A stretch of 64,000 nt of DNA from Sclerodactyla briareus (Eukaryota > Echinodermata > Holothuroidea > Dendrochirotida > Sclerodactylidae): positions 62,001 through 126,000 of the forward strand of contig JAODTK010005790.1 in the NCBI GenBank assembly GCA_026419785.1, written 5' to 3'. The notes beneath the pieces were generated by a model, which was not told where the DNA came from, searched no databases, and was given only the letters and a program-made list of their open reading frames with translations. Shown in pieces: positions 10,736-21,921 of this stretch; the first letter of the stretch is position 1, and every line of letters starts with the position of its first letter. The position numbers and the translations under genes are program-made.

Positions 10736-13049
10736 GAATAGGGCACTCCAGTAGTGCTTCTTGATGACCCAGGGTATATATAGCTTTCCTTTACCACGTT
10801 CCCGTTCTTTCGACGCAAATCTCTAAAAAAAAGCTTGCCCGAATATCATAAAAGGCGCGCCGACGGAAATTGAACGAATTTCATTGCAGTTACGGGTATG
10901 ACGTGGTACAGAAAATCGCTTCGCCGCCAAAACCTTTGCTCAATTCAGTGAATTCTATTTAAAAACTACGATTGCCTCACCTGTGCTGGAATTAGAAATT
11001 TTATCGATTTCTGCCTAAACTTTCTCTCTCTCTCTTTTATTCATATCTATGCGGCTGTCTCATGTGGGACCATGCGTGGTAAAACTGCTTTGCTCGAAAT
11101 GGAGAGCTGGGAAGGGGGCGGGCGATTCCTCTTCCTATGTCCACGCCTTAAGCAGATTATCCAGGACACTATTTGTAAAATTATGCAGGTCACGGTATAC
11201 TAGTCTAGAGAAAAATAGCTCGAATATCATACTTAACAATACAGGCAACGCTATAATGTTCACCCATTGCGCGCGAAAACGCGCGAAAATTTGCTCATAG
11301 GTGTTGGGATATATTGATTCGAAATTGGACTATCAGCAGAAAATTCAGCAATTCTGAAGAAGAAAAATGAGGAAAGTGGGAAAAGAGGAATTGACAAAAT
11401 GCTATTTTGAGAATCAAAAGGGGGTTTTCGGACATGTCGAAGTGGGGGGGGGGGCGCGGAAGAAAGGCCCTTCCGCCCATCACGTTTTTCTCATGGGGGG
11501 TGGCGCCCCCCACCCCCCCCCGGTTCCTACCGCCCCTTCTTATTATTTAAAAAAAAGGAAGGGAAAACCGTCCAAACATTTTCCCCTATTTTTTGTTCTT
11601 CCATTCATTCAATTAGTTCATCATGTGTATAAAAAGGGACATTAAACAGTCAGTGTCGGAAGTGTAATATACATGTGGATTCTGACAGAGACTAGTAATT
11701 AGTCTCACCTACCTTCATGACCAGTATTCTTCTCTATGGCGTTACCATGGCGGTCAGACTCCCTCCCGTTGGTCAGAAGTCCCCATGACCTAGATAAATT
11801 AAATAAAATTGTGACCACAGCGAAAAACGTGATTTTTTTTTCAGCAGTAAGTAGAGCTTTGCAGCTTTTAATTAGCAATTAGTGTTAGGGCCCGTAAATG
11901 TACTTATTTGTTGGTTGAATCATGCCAGAGGCGGATGAGAAGGGCCTACCAAGAAATTTCCAAGTCAACTTTTTGAAGGCTTAACACACAACCTAAGTTG
12001 ATTTAGCATATTTCACACAGCCTCAAACCAGGGCATCGAAAAACACCTGTTCTATTCATTTTATATTCGGAATCCAAAATTCCAGGAATAATTTATGGTC
12101 TTGAATTCTTCACTTGTCACCGTGAAAAGTTTGGATGAATGAGCACTTTAGTTTGCACTATATGTGCTGGATGAGGCGACTGAGAAGAGGTCCAAATCCG
12201 ATGGAGTATCAAATGGAGCGCCACCAAAGGTTGCACTTAGCGTTTTGTTTGTTTTGTTTTACCACAGAATCGCCGGAGAAAACAGATTTCCCGGAGCTGT
12301 TGGACGCTGTGTTTAAATCATCTACCACATTGAGTTAATATGTCCGGAAGAAAAATTGTTTCATACTTCTCTCGGGAAGAGAGTGTTCCAGGAACCTCTT
12401 ACGGGTACCGTGGTGTCAACGTGCACTTCCCCCATTCACAGACCCACCACCCCCCCCCCTCCCGCCTCATCTCGTCACTGGGAATCTGGAACTTAATAGC
12501 GATTTTAAAGCACGGCCAACCATCATTGCGAATTTTACACCCGACTGGGTTTCTCTTTCTCATAACCGGCCGCTGTGTTGTGAGTGGGAGTGGTTCTAGA
12601 CACTTATTATATTGACCATTGGGCATTAGGGCTAGGCCCCAGTGCAATACGAGCTAAGTCAGTGAGTCTAAGCAAACCCGCTTTAAAGATGACGTACTGC
12701 ACAAAGAAGCTAGGACATACTTGTCATGCGAACCACGTTTGAAAGGGAGCCATGCGAGGGCCCCGTTCCTTATAAACATGACCCCCTTACTTCGTCGATT
12801 TATTTTCAAGAATTGTGAGAGAATTCTTTAGGCATCTGGATTGGTTTCTCTTCGGGATGTTGTGGCTTCAGGGTCTTTCATGAGGGATCTGTCATACTGA
12901 CCTGTTAACTATGACTTGCCTATTCGTAATAGCTATAACTTACGAATTCTCTTATAGATGTGGATAGGTCCACATGGAAACGGTCACCTTTGGACCCGTG
13001 ATCGTTCGTTTCCGATTTATTGCATGTTGAGCGTGGGTCGCCTCGCTGG
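10736..13049. other. No gene recognised; G/C-rich element edges and one CGCG palindrome
   Basis: A CGCG palindrome (ttgcgcgcgaaaacgcgcg) lies near 11268. Between 11440 and 11540 there are G and C runs ending in cggttcctaccgccccttctt, which resembles the right end of a G-run element of the same kind as 6057-8244. A C run lies near 12447. Short open frames (for example 12135-12338 on +) have no recognisable product. Confidence 0.45.
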
Positions 13050-13815
13050 CAGTGGCGTAGCCAGGAGAGGGGGGGGCAACGGGGGCCCATGGCCCCCCCA
13101 ATTCGAATTCCCCCAATTTTTTTTTTTTAACTTTTCACTTGACAACAACCATTTGGCAGTTATGCGGCTCTCTCTTTCATCATTTGCTAGTCAGATTGCT
13201 CGAATTCTCCTCTGACAGACCAATTTTTTGGTCAATAACCAAACAGTGTGCAAAATTTTGCGCGCGTCGCGCGCAGTAGTAGTACCCGTTGTACACACGA
13301 TTTTTTACCCATTCGTGAGTGTGCGGCCAAGTTTTTTAGATCATAAAAGACATTGACATACGAGGGGGGGAGTAGATACCCCTAAAACAACATTTGTCCC
13401 TTATGTTGTTCCCGCTCTCTCAATCCCAGTCAGATTGATGGAAATAGTCAATGTTGGTTCAATATCCAACCAAAATAGGCGAGGTGCAAGGGGGGGGGGG
13501 GGGGGGCACTAGCTCGCACTCCCAGTTCGGGCAGAAGAAACAGTGCAGAATGATTGAAAAAAAACCCTCCCAGAAATATTGAACCCCGTACGCCTATAGG
13601 GGGCTATCATAGATGATATCCAAGCATGCGCAAAAAAAGTGGGGCTTCCTGCGCAATAGTTGCGTGTTTTGTGTCTGCTTTATACAAACCGATCAACTAT
13701 TGAAGATTCGGGCAAATTGGTTCCTAAAAAAAAGGCAAAAATTTTCCAAAGGGGGGGACCCCCCCCTTGACCCTCCCCCATGGCCACCCCAATCAAAATT
13801 CCTGGCTACGCCAGG
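13050..13815. mobile_element. Non-autonomous hAT-like element, 766 bp
   Basis: The left end is CAGTGGCGTAGCCAGGA and the right end is the inverse of nearly the same sequence (cctggctacgcca). Just inside both ends are G or C runs around a ggccatgg-type core. The flanks ctcgctgg (left) and ctcggctg (right) look like a slightly decayed 8-bp target duplication. An internal CGCG palindrome (gcgcgcgtcgcgcgc, about 13260) matches the words found at 6.3-8.8 kb. No transposase is encoded. The hAT assignment rests on terminus style and the 8-bp duplication. Confidence 0.65.
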
Positions 13816-15599
13816 CTCGGCTGTCTTACAATAAAAACTAGTTTGCCGGAAATACTACTGCATGAATGTGCTAGACGTGGCGGTAGTACATAGAAATTCA
13901 AGATTTTCTGAAATCGGCTCGTATCCCTGAAATTTACGAAGAACTCGTATACTGCTCAGCATCTGCCTCCTCGAATACGCGCTTACTAGCGTGGGAAACG
14001 GGGGGAGGGGGGGGGGGATTACCCAGAAGCCATCTAAGCCAATGATTCAAGGAGGCAAACTTCAGCAGGACATGCACTTGGCCACCAAAACTGTGCTATT
14101 ATTCAATTTCATCAATTGTCGCTTTACCACAATAGATCATCAGTGAAGAAATGAATCTGGAACCCCTGTGGGATTATCAGAGGTTTACTTACTGACATAT
14201 AAGCCAAGAAACCGCCTAAAATCGATAATAACAATAACTTCAAAAGACAGCAAAATTGCGCAATTAAGAAACACAACACCCTCATGATATGATAAGCGCT
14301 AAACACCCACCCCCCCTCCCCACACACACACTGAAAAAAAAAAAACATGAACCAACACCAAGATTGTCCATAAATAGTTGGAAAAGTCAGGACGTGAGGT
14401 ACTAGCTGTAGTTGTTCAGGTATCGAAAAAATGTCGGTTAACATGTACCTGGATACATTAGTACATTATTTCACAGTCAGTTATATTCCAGAGTAAGGTT
14501 GAATTGATCTATATTTTAGGACAGAGTGGCTGAATGCAAATCACTAGATCGACGAGTTAGATAATTGTTAACATGAACAGAATAGTTATCAATATAAATG
14601 AGCGAAATTTCTGAGGTAAAGTGATCATTAAAGCATTTGTGTATGTAAATACTGTTGCGGGGCAATTTTCGGGGTGATGAATAGGCAAGTCAGATGATGA
14701 TTGCAAACGTAGTCTAATGTCAAAGGCAAGGCGCCGACTTGCTCGGCCATAAGTGTCACAAAGAGACATGCAAGAGAAGAGAGAGAACACCGGTTCAGTC
14801 CTTTCGTGTCAATCCTGAGCTCCACGCTCAGGCTCCTCCACGGCTGGGCGGCGATGAAAAATGCATAAGGTGCAGATTTCACACAACGGGGCCCCTGTGA
14901 CAGTGCTACTATTCCCAGCACTATATAGAAAAATTTACATAAATGGGAAATCCTTGACATCTTAACTCCATTGTGCAGAGGCGCCAGTTGCGCCTCGCTG
15001 CCCTAAACAACTGATTTTCCCTCTACAACGCAGGCATGTCAGTGTCCTCACTGGGGAACATCAGCCTACATAGCCCAAAATTAGGTTGGTAGAGGATTTT
15101 GTTTTGCGTAGCGGGGAGGCGCGTCGCGGTCAGCTTCCCGAGTCAAGCCCGGGGGGGGGGAATTAATACTCGATTTCGACATTTCTTCCCGGGTTTCCCT
15201 CTGATGTGCATCATGCGGAGAGAGAGGGGGGGGGGGCAGACGAAACGACGTCCCAATCATAACTCACCACACCCCGATTACCCGCAATGTTATTTTGGTT
15301 TTGGGCCCCGCACAGTTATTCTCGCAAATATTCCGGCAATTCATTCTAACTGACTCCACTGGATTTTTTTGGTTCTCCACTATTCCTATTCGTTTCTTCG
15401 CCTTCGTTCTGCCTCCATTCCCCGTTTTTTAGCGTCCGATTTACTAATCCCCTTCTCGATCTTCTGTCAGAGATGTGCATCTTCCCCTTCCCCTTCCCTA
15501 CTGAACACTTACTAGTTACTACCCGAAACTAGTCCGTGTTGCTCTGTTCTGGGAGTGGTGGTGCATATTGCGCAATACCATTTTGCAGTCTAGAGCAAT
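13816..15599. other. No certain gene; long G runs
   Basis: The stretch holds G-rich tracts at about 13998-14020, 15150-15160 and 15224-15237 and a C-rich/CA tract near 14308-14330. Apart from the weak minus-strand frame at 14628-14960, nothing coding was recognised. Confidence 0.4.
14628..14960 (-). CDS. Hypothetical minus-strand frame with a signal-like N terminus
   Basis: An uninterrupted 110-codon minus-strand frame starts MSRISHLCKFFYIVLGIVAL, a basic start followed by a hydrophobic core, as in a signal peptide or membrane anchor. The remainder (VKSAPYAFFIAAQPW and onwards) shows no family I recognise. It could be the first coding exon of a secreted protein, or chance. No promoter, clear splice donor or downstream exon could be tied to it. 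Confidence 0.15.
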   Translation of the reverse strand: MSRISHLCKFFYIVLGIVALSQGPRCVKSAPYAFFIAAQPWRSLSVELRIDTKGLNRCSLSSLACLFVTLMAEQVGALPLTLDYVCNHHLTCLFITPKIAPQQYLHTQML

Positions 15600-15715
15600 G
15601 CGATATGCGACACCCGACATCAAGTTAATAATTAGCCTGTTGAAACAGGCGTTTGACTCTGTTCACCTCGTGTCAGCCCGATTCACTCAAATATGCAGGA
15701 TAGGATGACCCTTTA
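15600..15715 (+). mobile_element. Possible tiny reverse-transcriptase remnant
   Basis: The plus strand reads a KQAFDSVH-like peptide at about 15645-15670. This resembles the first catalytic aspartate region (KAFDSVHR) of LINE reverse transcriptases. No neighbouring RT motif is convincing, so this is a weak call. Confidence 0.25.
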
Positions 15716-16156
15716 ACCAATCGGTGATATTCGACCGTGGTATATACTAAGAGCGATAGCCCCCTCTATTAGGAACGGCTTATCAAATCGTTGCTTTAGC
15801 AGGCTAGCTAGTTAAATAATAAGACTTCCATGGTCGTCATGATCCTATTACGCAAGCCACAAGTCAATATTGATGATATGAAAGAACTTGAGAAGAGGAA
15901 ACAGTAGAAAACTCACAGAACGAACAGAAATGACTTCGATATCGCAGACTTTTCACTAAGTTTTTCTGTGAAGGTAACTCGCGAAAACTTATTCGCACTG
16001 AAATATCTCACACGTCTCCACCATGTTTTTCACGAACGTAGGATGAATGTGACAAATTGACAAAGCAATTTCCTATGACACTATGTGAACGATTCGGCCT
16101 AGGCCCTAGTCTAGGCCTAACGTTAGGCGTAGGCCCATCTGTATCTGTATGTTTGC

Positions 16157-16643
16157 TGCGTTCTTTCGAACTCGTATATACCGGAAACATACGAGTTTCC
16201 CAACTGTTGAAATGCGTTCTTTCGACCCCAACGCTTTTCCAGTACAGCTGGCTGTTCAGCGGCCATATTGAAACTCCACCGTGTCATTGCAATGTACAGA
16301 GTAGTGTTACCGAAAAGTCCTCGCTTTCCGACGTTCGACGCTGCACTATTGGACTGAAATTGCTCCAACGTACGATATTTTTCAATTCAATTGCATGAAT
16401 TCAGGTCCTAACCTTCTCATCTATAAAGTTATTCACAGGAATTACCTATTATGTGATGGAATATTTCGAAATGACTCTCAATTTCTGAATTGAGAGTATC
16501 GAAATTGTCGCCATTTTGATACAAGCTGTGGAAGTGGAGGTTCATCAGATAATTCCCAAAGTCAACACTTAAAGTCACCACTTTTGTACCGAAAGAACGC
16601 GTTTAGCTCGTATATACGGTATATACCAGTTCGAAGGAACGCA
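16157..16643. mobile_element. 487-bp inverted-terminal-repeat element (MITE)
   Basis: The left end TGCGTTCTTTCGAACTCG and tatatacc is matched in inverse at the right end (ggtatataccagttcgaaggaacgca). A second copy of the word gcgttctttcg lies about 50 bp inside each end, so each arm carries the word twice. No coding capacity and no clear target duplication are visible. Paired end-proximal words of this kind are often transposase binding sites; that role is inferred. Confidence 0.65.
16463..16505. repeat. 43-bp hairpin inside the 16.2-16.6 kb element
   Basis: The arms atttcga...actctcaattt and aattgagagt...tcgaaat pair around a three-base loop, with a short bulge. It lies within the inverted-repeat element. 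Confidence 0.6.
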
Positions 16644-17802
16644 CCACTACTGCAACAATAGGGACCACGGGGAGAGAATTTGAGTGGGGGGGCTAATCAT
16701 TGTGGCGACCCACCATCTAAGCGGAGCGCCACCATCGGTTGTATGACAGACCCCCCAGATCGCAGGAGAAGCTACCTTTCGTGCGTTTTCAGGCAGTACT
16801 GACATCTTAAAAATTGGATTCATGTACCACATTTTTTTATATTCGCGACAAACGAATTACTTCTTACCCAAGGTAAATCAAAACTAAAACCTCAATCTAA
16901 TGGATAAACTTGGAAAATGTCATTATTAAGGCCCTACAATATCATTATTGAACATTACATGTATATTGTATACAGTCCGGTATACAGTCGAGTCTAGTAG
17001 TAGTAGTACGGCAGCGCCGGCCGTCGGTATCTGAACATTAAGGGCGTTGCCATTCCCAGCGGTGATTCATAACTGAGCATGGCGGACGCCGAGATCACCT
17101 ACTAGACTACTACATTCTCAAGGTGGGTACGTAAATATGGAATGCAGTGGCATGCGCGTACTTTTGCAGTGCACAAACAAAACGGTTGTACCGGTTCCTG
17201 GACACTATGGCCCTAACGACTCCAGCAGCCCAAATGCTACTCCATTGTGGCTGCCGGAATCGAGTAGGTCTAACGTACGATAGGGCAGTGCGGCATTTCG
17301 GGAGTTATCGAAGCAGAAGAATTCCTACGTATGAAGGTTCTTCAATTGCAGAGCTGTGAATTAGCCGACAAGTACAGACATCCAGAAAATTGCCTATTTC
17401 ATATTGTCATATTTATTTTTGTAATACCTGAAATTAGTAGGCTAAACATGATTTTTACCAGTCAGGGCGGCCCAAATTTGCGGCGGCCCCGACAATGAAG
17501 ATGAGCAGAAAAGTGAGGGGGCTAAAGCCCCCGCAGCCCCCCGTCTCCGGGTCCCTGAACAAAATCCTCAACGGGATATAAAACTGTTGCAGGTGGCCGG
17601 ACACAAACTAGGTCTAGGCCTATGCCAACTTGTGTTGCGTTTCTCATAGTAGTAGTAGGCATACACTACACACGTTGGAGTGGGTTATTGATACCATGAT
17701 TAGGTTTTATGATTAGAGTAGGCCTGGCCCTGGGCCTGATAATAATCAGGTCGGGGTTGCGGCAGATCCGACTGATTGCATAATGTTAGGTATAGGCAAC
17801 AT
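16644..17802. other. No gene seen; intergenic
   Basis: A gagtggggggg edge with a following ggcgacccaccatctaag...gcgccaccat block lies near 16675-16735, and a ggcggcccaaatttgcggcggcccc ... gggggctaaagcccccgcagcccccc block near 17465-17545. Both look like edges of G-run repeats. A taggcctat-type word occurs near 17615. No coding stretch was recognised. Confidence 0.4.
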
Positions 17803-18660
17803 GCAAACCTCATCTCGTGGGGCCCAAAAAAAACCCCTGTGTAGCATGCCAATACAAGAATGCCAGAAAAATCATGGGAGCATAACACACTAATTGATGG
17901 GCATTCAGTTACACGCCATTGTAGGCAGCAGACAAAACTGGGCCAGTACTGTATTGTGATTCCTGGCCGCCCCCTTGAGATTCCGTTTTAACATGGCTTG
18001 CATTAGGCCAGTACAAGCCAGAATACCCCGCAACTCTTGCAATTGATCTAAATCATGATATTCATTCATTGTGTGGTGAAAATTGATTGGACTCAAGTGA
18101 AATCAAAAATTTGGCATTCTTTCTTACTGAAAAAACTTCCATAGAGAAGTTCACCTAATGCTTCAACATCCTGCCACTGTGCTCTGGGTTACTGTGTTAT
18201 GGTTTATCTTGTGGGAATATTACGCCGGCACAAAACATGAAAAACTCATCTCGTAGGGGCACCTGGTGCTAGCAGTCAATAGAGCATGCCAGAAAAATCA
18301 TGGAGCATAACTAATGCTGTGCGCATTCAGTCACGCACTCTGTAGGCTGCAGACAACACGGGCAAGTACTGTATTGTGATTTCATTGCCGCCCTCTGTGA
18401 TCCCGTTGTTAACATGGCCTTGCAGTAGGCAGTACAGAAGAATACCCGCAAACGTATTGCAAGTGATCTAAATCATGATATTTCACTCATTGTGGGTGAA
18501 AAATTGATTGCTCAAGGACAATTCAAAATTGGATTCTTGTTATTAAGAAAAACTTCATAGAGAAGTTCACATAATGCTTCAACATCCTGCCACTGTGCTC
18601 TGGGTTATGTGTTGTGGTTTATCTTGTGGAATATTTACGGCAGCACAAATTTTCTACCAT
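17803..18660 (+). repeat. Tandem duplication, two copies of ~425 bp
   Basis: Copy one (about 17803-18236) and copy two (about 18237-18660) share the order ctcatctcgt, catgccagaaaaatcatg, agtactgtattgtgatt, gatctaaatcatgatatt, catagagaagttcac, cttcaacatcctgccactg and ggtttatcttgtgg. They differ by scattered substitutions and many one-base length changes. No product is evident from either copy. Confidence 0.85.
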
Positions 18661-18882
18661 ACCTGAATAAAAAGATCCCAGGAAAATTCACTGATCCAAA
18701 ACAAGGGTATATCAAGGGAATTTTGAGGATCAATCCTTCCTATATGCCTCCATTTTTGCATGTGGCACTATCAGGATATGAAAACGTATTGAGGGGTCCC
18801 CCTCCTTCACCCAGAATGTGCATCACTTGCACAAATTACCGGGTTCTTAACAGGTGGTCTTGTGACAACCCTTGGTCACCAG

Positions 18883-19734
18883 TGTAGTTGATTCTCGCCC
18901 TACAGAGGAAATCACACGGTTTTACGTGTGAGATAAAAAACTACAGTTCACGTACTCAGTGTCCGTGTCGTCGTCGCCACACAAAGACGGAAAGTCTTGC
19001 CCTGGTCCTGCGGGTAGGTTCGATGGCGTTCCACCCAAGGGGGTTGTTGTCGGCTCTCAGTGTTTACTCGCTCCGGGAAGATAGGCCGGCCAACAACAGA
19101 CTCAAGCCGGGTTTCATAGTCCGTTCTCGCTGGTATATACCTCAGCAAGACAATATATATATATACAACCAGTGAATTCACCTCGGTAAGGCAGTTCATA
19201 TATGTACAGGCCCCGTAGGCAAAGACCAAAGTGATTGTCGTCACATGGACTTTTACGTGGCGATAAATATATAAAGTTTTTTTACGTTCCCACTGATGCT
19301 GCGTGATCCGATCCGCGACGTGATCCACGTCGCGATAATTAACATACTTATGGGATTATTGTAGTAGAACTTATATCGTGTCGTAACCCTAATGTAGCTC
19401 CGACAATATTGGTGAAATCGGTAGTTCCGGTATTGGGTATTGCGGTCCAGGCGGAATGCTTGAACCGCGTACCGGGGAACATCATAGTGCACAGCGGTAT
19501 CCGGATGGTCGGTAAGCGCAGTAACTTTGGCGATTCCTAGAACGTGCTCTCATTTGGCGGTTTAAATACAGGAATCTCCCGGGAACAACGGATCCACTCA
19601 AGGAGGGTAGACCTTCGGGGTTGCCAGCGCTAGAACTTTCCAGGTATGATCCAAGCCATGATCCCCACTGGCGGAAGGAAACAAGTTTATCGCTGCGGTT
19701 GGGGCCAGGAAGTGCCAATTTGCTCTCACACTGA
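18883..19734 (-). repeat. Left LTR (3' LTR of the minus-strand gypsy element), ~852 bp
   Basis: It matches the right LTR from its first bases (tgtagttgattctcgccc) through the shared blocks ctcgctccgggaag, gttcacctcggtaaggcag, acatacttatggg and gccagcgctag, to the terminal ctcacact. The pyrimidine-rich cctccctgttttattgag just inside is the complement of a polypurine tract, which confirms that this is the 3' end of a minus-strand element. Confidence 0.8.
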
Positions 19735-21632
19735 CTCCTCCCTGTTTTATTGAGGGCCTGTAATGCATCGGGACGGAAACACCCATGATGGTCCTCAACC
19801 GCAAACACCTGCCTAGACAAGGTTCGTGCCGCGGTGAGGTATGTGGACGCAATCTTAACCAGCGGCTGGCCTTGTGAGGAGGAGGACATTACTGTGCGTG
19901 TCAACAGGTAGTTCAAACTGGACTGGTATGGGACGTCTCAGGGTCGCGTAAGTGTTGGCCACTCCTCCGACCACTTTGACTGGGGGTTCCTGGTTAGTCT
20001 CACTCGCACTCACAGGCTTTCATGAGGTCTTGTACTTGGGCCCTCGGACCACGCTTAGCTCGCTTCTGGAGCGTTCGGGTGGAAGTGACGGTCAAAAGAG
20101 TCTCAGTGCCGGAGATGTTCAGTTGTCCAAACATCGTTGAATTTCGAAGCTCGGCTGGATATGGGACCGTACGTACCGGAACGCCTCGCTTGAGACCCTC
20201 CAACCTCCGTCTCTGAGGGTCCCACGAAGCAGATGGGACAGGCATCGCCAATGTAGTAGGGCTGCTGGTGAGTTCACTGGACTCTAGTTGAAGCGTCCCG
20301 GAATCTCCCACTGTTCGGTAACGGCAAAAAAGCTCCATCGCCGCCCCTTTGAATGAAAACGGGTGACCTCCCACTGGGTCCCCAATTCGTGATGACTGGC
20401 GAAAAAAAGAGCGGCAAGATCCTCTAAAACGACGTCCGTTGACTGTCACGTCTTCGGTGTTCTCAATCCAGTGGGTCCATAAACCGTGGGAGGTGCTGCT
20501 GTGTGAAGTGCTTTTTCGGGTAGCATGTTCATCGCTGGCCATCAAAGGGAGGATGGAACACTACGTTCGCCGCCTCTTCCTTTTTCCTCCTGCGGGACAT
20601 CACTGGGTCGCTTAGGGACGTCCGGCCCTCTACTGAAATCTTCCAGCTTGTTCTGGGAAACCACCACCTCCCGGCTTGTTGCCGTTGACTGCGTCCGCGG
20701 TATAGCTGGTGATTTGCCTCCACGTTTGTGTCATGATATACTCGTGGTCCGGCCGGGATACCCTCTGGCTTCAATTCGGCAGTCAGGGGCCTGCTCTTTG
20801 TTGACGCCGGTGGTCACCCAAAGGGTCGCTGGGTGGGTCCCTCTTTTTCAGGGGAACGCTGCCTATGCTCGCTGCTGGTGGTGCTACCCTCCCCCGCAAC
20901 GGCTTCTGGGGGATGTGGAAGGCCTTGTCTCCAGCCCTCTTGATCCCTGTGGGGTACCAGGTTCGAAAGATCGAACTGCAAACGACCCATCGCTCGTTTT
21001 TTCCTTCTCCTGGCAACCCACACGTTCCTCCTATACCATGAGGGGTCCCCAGCATTCTCTTATCTCATTGTCCCGCCTCTCTAGCGAGCCAACGCAGCCA
21101 CGACCGGTTCTTCAGCCTCCTGGCCTGGACGATATGTTCCGCCAAGACTCCTCGTGTTTGGTCCTCTGGTAGGCGGGCTTGTATGATTAGTTTGACGAGC
21201 TCCTTAGGATCCAATCTGGCCGCCGTGTACTTCAGGTCTTCCAGGTTGTCTCTGGCACGTCAGCCGTCGGCCCTCTGTTACGTCATCTTCAATCTGAGGA
21301 GGACAAAAGAAACTCGTGTTACTTGTTGTTACAGAGGTCGACCCCACACCCATGGCACCTAAAAACGATTATAGGACAATGCCACCGAGGGTGATATATT
21401 GATGCAAGATCCATGGATTGTACGACGAGAACATAAGATCTGCCGGCATGGGTATCCTCCATCCTAGCATCATCATATTCGCTGTCTGACCGGTGCTCCG
21501 GTTGATTGTTGCTCAGATCGCACCCGCTACTGCGGAATGAATATGTCCCAATCGGTCTGCTTCTTTCCCGATGAAATATCTCACGGCATCCATCATGTGC
21601 GAATTGTATCTCTCTACTTGCCCGTTTGATGC
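19735..21632 (-). mobile_element. Duplicated 3' internal part of the gypsy element (copy A)
   Basis: The sequence here is repeated, diverged, at about 21922-24200 (copy B). Shared blocks include ctccgaccactttgactggg, catgaggtcttgtac, gtggaccacc/ggaaaccaccacctcc-type words and ggtcaccca. Copy A ends toward the right in integrase-core sequence (about 21300-21632) and then abuts a partial LTR. The arrangement LTR - 3' internal - partial LTR - 3' internal suggests recombination or an aberrant insertion between related elements. Broken. Confidence 0.65.
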
Positions 21633-21921
21633 TGGTATTGGGTATTGAATTCGGGCGGAATGCTTGCACAGCGTACGGGAACCATCGTACGTGCACAACG
21701 GTATCCGGCTGGTCGGTAAGCAGGTAACTTGGCGATTCCTCGAACGGTGCTCTCTCTTGGTGGTAAACTACAGACTAACGGATCACACTCGCAGGGTAGA
21801 CTTCGGGGTTGCCAGCGCTAGCACTTTTGGGGTTGCTGATTCAAGCCATGTCCCCACTCGGCGGAAACAAGTCTCGCTGCGATCTGGGGTGCCAGAAGTG
21901 CCAATTTGCCCTCACACTACA
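21633..21921 (-). repeat. Partial internal LTR copy
   Basis: About 290 bp match the distal part of the two outer LTRs (cggaatgcttgcacagcgt, ggtatccggctggtcggtaa, gccagcgctagcacttt, ending ctcacactaca). The same pyrimidine-rich cctccctgttttattgag follows. The first ~560 bp of the LTR are absent. Confidence 0.75.
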
